A DNA stretch of 37,700 nucleotides from Apophysomyces variabilis (taxonomy: Eukaryota; Mucoromycota; Mucoromycetes; Mucorales; Mucoraceae). The first letter of the stretch is position 1. Each line of letters begins with the position of its first letter. The translations under genes and the position numbers were made by a program. Where the stretch lies: positions 473,415 to 511,114 of the forward strand of contig MZZL01000394.1 in the NCBI GenBank assembly GCA_002749535.1, given 5' to 3'. This document shows positions 31,745 to 37,700 of this stretch, piece after piece. The notes under the pieces are model-generated. The model was not told where the DNA came from and ran no database searches. It saw only the letters and a program-made list of their open reading frames with translations.

Positions 31745-33675
31745 ACGACATGTATTCTGGTTTTTCAGGGTGAATGGATACTGTTCAATAATGTTACCAT
31801 GCTTATCAAGTTGGCTACAACCAAACTTCTCCTTGTTATTCACTATCATAGTCCAAATCAATCGCCCTAGTCCATGCCCTAGGAGATGCATTTCATCCAT
31901 TCTGAAGAAGTATGCGCCCATGAATGTGCTCAACAACATGAAAGAAACAGGTGCTTTGATACCTTGTTTCTATTAAATGTAAGTAATAATTGAAAAAGTC
32001 TATTAATATATAACATATAATTTGTGATAGAATCTATATAATGTACCTTATCATTATGAGTGAACTGTTCTTGTAGACATCTTTAAAATGGCCGCAACAG
32101 ATCAGGGATGAAATATATGCTGCTGGTTTTTGCGCCTCTGATAAGACATTGGCAACAACCAAAGAAGGATGAGATGCTGGTGTGATTGCATAAACTGGCA
32201 GCTGCAAGGATATCTCCAGTGGCCAGAAGCAAGTGCACCTTTGCAGCAACTTCAGTTCTGTCCAGCTTCTTGACAATCATACTACCACGTTCTAACTGTT
32301 GCAGTTCTTGAAGCAAAGCTTGCAAGAAGGACCAGATGTTCATTGAGGCTTTGCGTCCTGGCATGATGCCCAGTTGAAGCATGTTACAATTCTCATAACT
32401 GTGAAAGGTAAGGCGATTTGATTAGTTCATCTTTTAATTTAAGTCTGTTTAAGCTCACTGTTCAGATGGATCAAAGTTGAGAACCACTATGTGCATCATC
32501 GTCAACGAGGTACTGTTACTGTTAAATGGCTGGAAGCCATTGATGTACAAGGATAAGGCAATGTCATAGCACCCCGTCAGTACATGCTTCTTATTGCAGA
32601 GCGATTGGTAAACTTGACCATCAAAAAGATCTGTGTACTTTCCTTCTGCTTCTTCACGTTCATGTCAGTAAGACAACAGCTTGTGAGTATCATCATCGCC
32701 CAGCATGAGTGTAAGCTGGTCTGCAATTGGCAACATGGTCATCGTTTGTGCTGGCTTCTGAATGATCTCGCCATTAGGTTGACGTTTACACAAATCCATA
32801 AAATGTGCTTTGCCACACTGTGGACACATAGTTCTGTCATTGTCGCTCATAAACAGAATGCAACCCTCTGGACAAACGTCATACATTTTCAGTTCAACTT
32901 GGTAGGCCTCCTTTACCAATTGCTCAGACAAATGGTAGCTGAGAAGAGGCGAATGCAACATGCTGCAATCTACGTCCAATGGTAAGAACATTCCAACAGA
33001 ATTAGAAAAGACACATGTACCTGATTGCACAACTTTTAGGAATTCATTGAAAATCTTTACAATATCATTATATGCTTTATGCAAAATGTTTGATAAAATT
33101 GCTGTCTTGAAAAGCTTTATGCTAAAGCATTTCGTATAGGTCTATTGAGGGCTGCGTTTGTACTCAATGATGTAAGGAGAGTTCTCAATTGATTGCTCAT
33201 AGAGTTCTATTGGATCAAAGTAGTGATCAACTATTCCACATTTTAGTAAGATACTGGTGTTGTCAACTTATACTTACAATTATCGTTTTCCATTGCTCTC
33301 TCAATTTCATCAAGAACCTCAGATGGAAAGTTGATACAGTTGTCTTCAGTTTCTGATTCATCAGAGTCAATGTCTTCAGAGTTTTCATCAACCTGAGTCT
33401 CCAATGCTTGCATATGTTCAATCAGCACAGTGTGATCGTCATCAATATCCTCAATATATTCATCGATGTCCTAAATGAATAATGGGAGAACGAGGTTAGT
33501 ATGTATTCATTGACAGACAAGTATTTTATACTATAGAGGCATTATCAATAGGAACCAGCTTGATCAAATCTTTTTTATACTATATGAAACAAGCTTTATG
33601 ATGGCGATTGTAAGCATTTCTTGTAGAAAAGGTAATGTTGCAAGTACTGCATATAGTGCTAGTAGGGGTAGTCAT
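31745..33675 (-). pseudogene. CACTA-A transposase, 5' half (continues at 13920-15243)
   Basis: N-terminal and core part, starting at ATG 33675 (MTTPTSTICSTC) with the same C-x2-C-x12-H-x3-C zinc motif as D. It continues with INFPSEVLDEIERAMEND, LSYHLSEQLVKEAYQVELKM, DVCPEGCILFMSDNDRTMCP and CGKAHF, SLYINGFQPFN (the usual VDGF Asp position reads Asn in the plus strand TTGATG at 32540), HIVVLNFDPSEQ, LLATGDILAAASLCNHTSI with CQCLIRGAK, and FRMDEMHLLGHGLGRLIW. Stops include TAG near 33583 and TAG near 33146 (D has TGG there). The frame crosses the B site into 15243 as ACRAIREAIERSHE, matching D's TCHAIGEAIERSYQ. The altered Asp, if read correctly, would by itself inactivate it. Confidence 0.83.
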
Positions 33676-34387
33676 TGTAGATAGATACAGAGTGATTGCA
33701 AAAAAAAATAAAGGTAAGATACAAAAAACTGTTCAAAACGAAGTGACTTATATATATATATATTTATTATAGAAATTTTTTGCACAGGATGTTAGATCTA
33801 TATTGGATAAGATGATTGTTCTCAAAGAAGACATCAGATCTATATTGGATAAGATGATCCCTGTATAGTAGCGTTATGGTATGATGGATTGCTTGCACCA
33901 TCTTTGGACATTAACAGATCTACTTATGGTGTATGACCTTTGCTGCATGTGTAACAACAAGCAATTACTGATTTTGATACTGCCATCATCCATCTCTGCC
34001 TGTGTCTTTGACAGATCACTTTTCCTTATTTGGGACTTCATTAATGTAGCACGACCAACAGTATCTATGAACAACTGACAAACGCGGTCTTTCATCATTG
34101 TTTGCCATCTTTTCTTGTCAATAATCATCTCTATCTTATTAGATTTTCGCCATTAGCTATTATATCTTGCAATTATTTCAGCATTGTTCATTACGTTCAA
34201 CTACAATCTTATTATAATCTCTTTAAATTGCATGATTATCAATTACTTCATCATCAATCAGGGTTTGTATTAGCAACAACATTCCATAGATGATAGGAAA
34301 GCTACATATATATATATATATAGCTAACAGTTAAGTGATTATACTGCATCTATCTCTCACATCTTTCTTTCCTAACTTTATATCAAC
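33676..34387. promoter_or_regulatory. CACTA-A divergent intergenic region with two-copy repeat
   Basis: Counterpart of 25703-26410. It contains a tandem ~45-bp duplication at about 33787-33862 (AGATCTATATTGGATAAGAT twice) and TA runs at 33751-33764 and ~34306-34321. Both promoters are expected here. Open frames exist on both strands in 33874-34293, but there is no coding signal I trust. Confidence 0.5.
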
Positions 34388-34667
34388 ATATCCTCTACTA
34401 CTTTGAATAACAAACACCCTAGAGAAGATTCTGAGACCCATATGGCCAGAATTCTGATAGAAATGATTCGAGCCAAATTACCTAACATGATTGAAGCTGC
34501 CATTGAAGAGGTGTTGCAAAGATAGGAGGAAAGTGGCCTTATCTTGCTGAGCAGTCAGCAATCCTTTGATGAATCCCAGGGATCCTGCGATCATCTAAGA
34601 GTTGAGCCAATTGTCCACAGGAATATGCCTCTATCAAGATCAATTCCAAACGACGCCTGGGAAAATA

Positions 34668-34922
34668 CAGTATTTTAACCTGAAAATGAGACGATTTCAA
34701 ATTTTTATTGGACGATCTGGGATTAAAAATTAGACAGACTTAATTTTGTTAGAGATGAAGTGAAGAGGTAATACAAGACATCATCATCCATTTTTTTAGA
34801 TGACTTGAGATTTTTACTAGACAACCCAGGATACAACTATTAGATTTATATCATCAAATTACTTTAAGCCAATCTCTCTTAAAAGACATCTATCCCAATA
34901 AGATTCAGAGTGTCTGATCCAT
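34668..34922 (+). repeat. Left long inverted repeat of the mariner-like element
   Basis: Matches the reverse complement of 36278-36532 with only a few substitutions (e.g. GAGACGATTT versus GAGATGATTT). The innermost ~64 bases overlap the transposase stop codon and its last ~20 codons. Confidence 0.93.
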
Positions 34923-36202
34923 GCCAAGCAGTCTTCTATGGTGACTGTCCTGCATGCCTCAGCAATGCAAGGAGTAAGGGTATCTGCTTTGTCTAATGGG
35001 TTTCTTCGGATATTCTTCTTGATCTTAGACCAGCATTCCTCTATAGGATTTAAGAAAGGCGAATAAGGTGGTATAAACAGAGGTCTGTATCCCCATTTGT
35101 TTATAGCATCCACAACAAAGTGGGAGTGATGGACTCTACAATTGTCCATGACAATGAAAAACCCCTTCTTCTCATATTTGTCAAGGATATCCATAACAGA
35201 ATCTATGAATTTAACTACATGGTAGGCTGTTGTTCCTTTTTTGAGTGCTTTAGGCGTAGAGTCTTGGGTAACAGCCTTTTGTTTCTTTGAAGTAGACCCC
35301 TGAGAAAACTCCTTTTGGATTTTTTCTGCATCGCTTTTCTTCATTGGTTCAACTTTCGAGAAGTTGATGATACTGAAAGGAGAAATACAACCAATGATGC
35401 TTATGTTTACACCCTTTTGAGTGCATACCTTTACGTTTGCTGGAGTTCTGACTTTTGACCAGGCATGACCTCTCATCATTTGTGAATGAAATCCAGCTTC
35501 ATCAATGAAAACGCAGTTTTTCTGGAAATCAACGCCCGCAGATTTCCATTGACTTATGATGTTGAAATGTAATTTGATTGTCCTTGGTGCGTCCCTCTCT
35601 ACAGTGTACTTAGTCACTTATTTCAAGGACAACGCGCATTTCTCTCAGATATGCTTGTAAAGACCAGGGATAGAGATGGTAAGACCTTCAAAGTTCTTGC
35701 ACAACTCTTCTCTTGCTTGTTCAAGTACAACAGACGGGTTCTCATCGAAAAGTTTAACCAGAAAAGCAGTATGCTCAGGAAATAGCTTCATGGGTTGACA
35801 TTTACGTGCTCTTACTGTACTCCCAGGTAATAGCGTTCCATTGCTGGCATTGTACTCATTTAATAACTTGTAAGCAGTGCTGCGAGGAATCATACATTGC
35901 TCAGCAGCTTTTGGAACTGAAAGCCCTTCTTCCTACAAAAGGCAGATGAAGCGTTCAATTTGATCAGGGCCATACTTCTTTTTCTTTCTTTTCTCATCCT
36001 TAATGGTAATTGTCTTGAAAACATCGGTAAGTTCCTGCATATCTGTTTCCATGTCATTCATCTGAAATTGAGCAGTATCAAAATCAATAAGCTTTTCAAT
36101 GTTGCCATATTGAACAGCTACATCCTCAAGGTCCATTTCATCATAGCTGTCTTCATCTGTAAGAAGAGGCTCTATAGCTGGATTGTAATGGATGAAGTCC
36201 AT
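34859..36202 (-). pseudogene. Mariner-like transposase, HTH plus DD34E, three nonsense codons
   Basis: One frame of 448 codons from ATG 36202. N-terminus acidic, then a Lys-rich stretch and a helix-turn-helix (EEGLSVPKAAEQCMIPRSTA, ~90-110). Catalytic core: FIDEAGF (Asp ~234), VMDNCRVHH (Asp ~353) and NPIEECWSKIK (Glu ~388), giving DD34E spacing, with the family's PPYSPFLNPIE. An insert of ~40 Lys/Ser-rich residues sits between the first two Asp. Stops: TAG 35933, TGA 35645, TAA 35618; each is one C-to-T step from CAG, CGA, CAA. The C-terminal ~20 codons lie in the left inverted repeat. IS630/Tc1-mariner family; closest subfamily not determined. Confidence 0.9.
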
Positions 36203-36277
36203 TTTGTCTTTTAGGTGTGTATCTAGGAGTAAAGCCTGGGAGTTTTAGCTGAGCCAGTCCAAGACAGTCACTAACAA

Positions 36278-36532
36278 ATGAATCAGACACTCTGAATCTT
36301 ATTGGGATAGATGTCTTTCAAGAGAGATTGGCTTGAAGTAATTTGATGATATAAATCTAATAGTTGTATCCTGGGTTGTCTAGTAAAAATCTCAAGTCAT
36401 CTAAAAAAATGGATGATGATGTCTCGTATCATCTCTTCATTTCATCTCTAACAAAATTAAGTCTGTCTAATTTTTAATCCCAGATCGTCCAATAAAAATT
36501 TGAAATCATCTCATTTTCAGGTTAAAATACTG
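36278..36532 (-). repeat. Right long inverted repeat of the mariner-like element
   Basis: Inverted copy of 34668-34922, including a non-expressed duplicate of the transposase C-terminal coding tail (near 36278-36340). Confidence 0.93.
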
Positions 36533-37037
36533 TAGTGAGTTGAAGGAATACTATCTTCCTGATAGTATGCCTGAAGCTACCAAGTTGTGGTTAGAAGGAA
36601 AAGATATAAAGCATGTCAGCAAAAACTCAGTGGTAAAGAGTTTGCAGTTTCTCATATTTATGCAGAATCCTCAACAGCCTCCATCTGTCCTTCAAGATCT
36701 GTACATGGCTCTGGGGAGAAAAGCCAACGTGGTGGTAGAGCAATTGGAGAAGGCATGTAGATTCTCTTTGCGACAAAAACCTTGGAGCCAGGTGCCTGCT
36801 GACAAATGTGAGCTCGCTTACATGACAATGGAGCAATAGGAACTTCAGATCAGAGTGCCCTTAGACGTCTGTGAAGGTCACTGAGATGCCAATTTCCTCA
36901 TCACTCATAGATGGGAAAACGGCTATAACCGTAGAAACAAGTAAGACAGTCAGATTAAATTGCATAATTTATTTATTGATGTTATTATTAGAAAAAGTGC
37001 ACAGGCAAATGGTGTCAAAGGCAATGTCACTGAATAG

Positions 37038-37700
37038 ACTCTTTGATTCTTTTTGACAGCATAGTGCTGAATAGTACGCTCTAAAAGAGACAGAAGAGGA
37101 GGGGACAGGGCAGGGCAGGTGAAAGGGATGGTGGGAACTTAGATAGGAAAAAAAATCAGCCAATAAAAGCTTTTTTTTCTGATGATTAAAAAAACTAATT
37201 TTTCTCACTTTGCCTACTTTTTTGCTCTTTCTTTTGCTTTTATTTTACCTTTTACTCTTTGTAGCCTTGTTTTGTTATGGTTGAATGGTCATAAGTGCAC
37301 ATTACCTGTTATATTTTTACTGACATCTGATTACATAAAGTACAACTACTATAATCCAATGCCTGTAAAAACCACCAGCATCACATACAATTTATATTTG
37401 CATCATGTATACCTTTTCCTAATATTAAAGGTAGGCCGCTATTTTACTGCACTATTATTGTTATTCCTTTTCATTGCTTTAACCTTTGTCTCCTTCCTAT
37501 GTAGCTAACCAAAACAACTTCTGACAATTGCATATCACTTATGTTCAAGCACTCATTCAGGTAAATCAACTAGTTCCATTACTTACTTTATACTTACTAC
37601 CCAAGTTTAGCTTTGTTGATCTTTTCTTGTCATTTATTTTATTATAAGTGTTTCTTCATTCATAACAATAGCCTCTTAGTTTTTTCTCTTTTTTTTTTTT
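37038..37700. other. CACTA-A 3' noncoding region to window edge
   Basis: Matches D 27194-27800 in order (e.g. GGGACAGGGCAGG, then CAGCCAATAAA). It is pyrimidine-rich and AT-rich and ends in a T run. Open frames at 36969-37508 are low-complexity. The right subterminal array and terminus of A should begin a few hundred bases further on. Confidence 0.6.

Larger units (their letters stand above)
34668..36532 (-). mobile_element. Mariner-like (Tc1/IS630) element with ~255-bp inverted repeats
   Basis: 1865 bp, ends CAGTATTTTAACCTGAAAAT in both directions, flanked by TA (34666-34667 and 36533-36534), the Tc1/mariner target. The inverted repeats are ~255 bp (34668-34922 and 36278-36532) and over 95% identical by eye. 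A single transposase gene is on the minus strand. Its excision restores the A accessory frame. High similarity of the two repeats suggests a fairly recent insertion, despite stops in its gene. Confidence 0.95.
34388..37037 (+). pseudogene. CACTA-A accessory protein, interrupted by a mariner-like element
   Basis: Exons 34388-34667 plus 36535-36940 (one exon before the insertion) and 36992-37037; intron 36941-36991. Removing the insertion and one TA restores the frame exactly (W-E-N|S-E-L-K-E-Y-Y). The sum is 732 bases, 244 codons, identical to D. Conserved blocks: LPNMIEAAIEEVLQR; MPEATKLWLEGKD; VVKSLQFLIFMQN; LGRKANVVVEQLEKACRFS; WSQVPADKCELAYMTMEQ; FLITHRWENGYN. Stops: TAG 34523, TAG 36837, TGA near 36883 (D has TGG). 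At two positions where D has stops, A has CGA (34469) and CAA (34559). First codon ATA, as in D. Function unknown; see the D copy. Confidence 0.82.
7912..37700 (-). mobile_element. CACTA-A: old CACTA (EnSpm/CMC) element split by three insertions; right end off window
   Basis: Starts CACTACAGTAACAGGATTCA at 7912, the same terminus as CACTA-D at 21389, preceded by TAT (7909-7911), its presumed 3-bp target copy. A-specific sequence is 7912-8485, 13603-15243, 31745-34667 and 36535-37700; each join is colinear with D. It carries a minus-strand Tnp2-type transposase and a plus-strand accessory gene. By comparison with D, whose end lies ~1.3 kb after the equivalent point, the right terminus should be roughly 0.5-0.6 kb beyond the window. 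Own length without insertions would be about 7 kb. Confidence 0.88.

Overview
This window looks like a transposon graveyard from an early-diverging fungus, probably a Mucoromycota (Mucorales-like) genome. Reasons: AT-rich DNA; short GT-AG introns of 41-82 bp, one with a TACTAAC branch-like sequence; and a mix of Helitrons, BED-finger hAT elements, a mariner-like element and Tnp2-type CACTA (CMC) elements. The assignment to this group is inference. No host gene, rRNA, tRNA or CRISPR was recognised.

Layout. (1) 1-618 is the end of a hAT element (hAT-0) that cuts into a Helitron helicase gene. (2) 619-6279 is the 3' part of Helitron-1. hAT-1 (2333-5941) sits in its 3' tail with a perfect 8-bp target duplication and an apparently intact eight-exon transposase gene of 699 residues. 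(3) At 6279/6280 a CTAG-type Helitron 3' end directly abuts a TC-type 5' end, which starts Helitron-2. Its N-terminal coding region is interrupted at 7912. (4) From 7912 to beyond the right edge lies one old CACTA element (A), split by three insertions: CACTA-C (8486-13599, TSD CTT), a CACTG-ended CMC element B (15244-31741, TSD GGC) and a mariner-like element (34668-36532, TSD TA). B itself holds hAT-2 (16444-20268, TSD AGTACACC) and CACTA-D (21389-28403, TSD AAT). D is a relative of A.

The nest is therefore Helitron-2 > A > B > D/hAT-2. Removing each insertion rejoins its host at a site confirmed by a paralogue (D against A) or by a restored reading frame.

The CMC elements appear to follow one plan: a large Tnp2-like transposase with an N-terminal zinc motif, a smaller second protein, and long arrays of short subterminal repeats. 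The second proteins of A and D have identical reconstructed lengths (243 residues), and the one in C is a recognisable relative. Almost every gene except the hAT-1 transposase is a pseudogene killed by scattered nonsense codons with few or no frameshifts. Where a paralogue allows comparison, most of these are C-to-T or G-to-A changes, consistent with cytosine deamination. All homology calls come from reading motifs by eye; no database search was possible.
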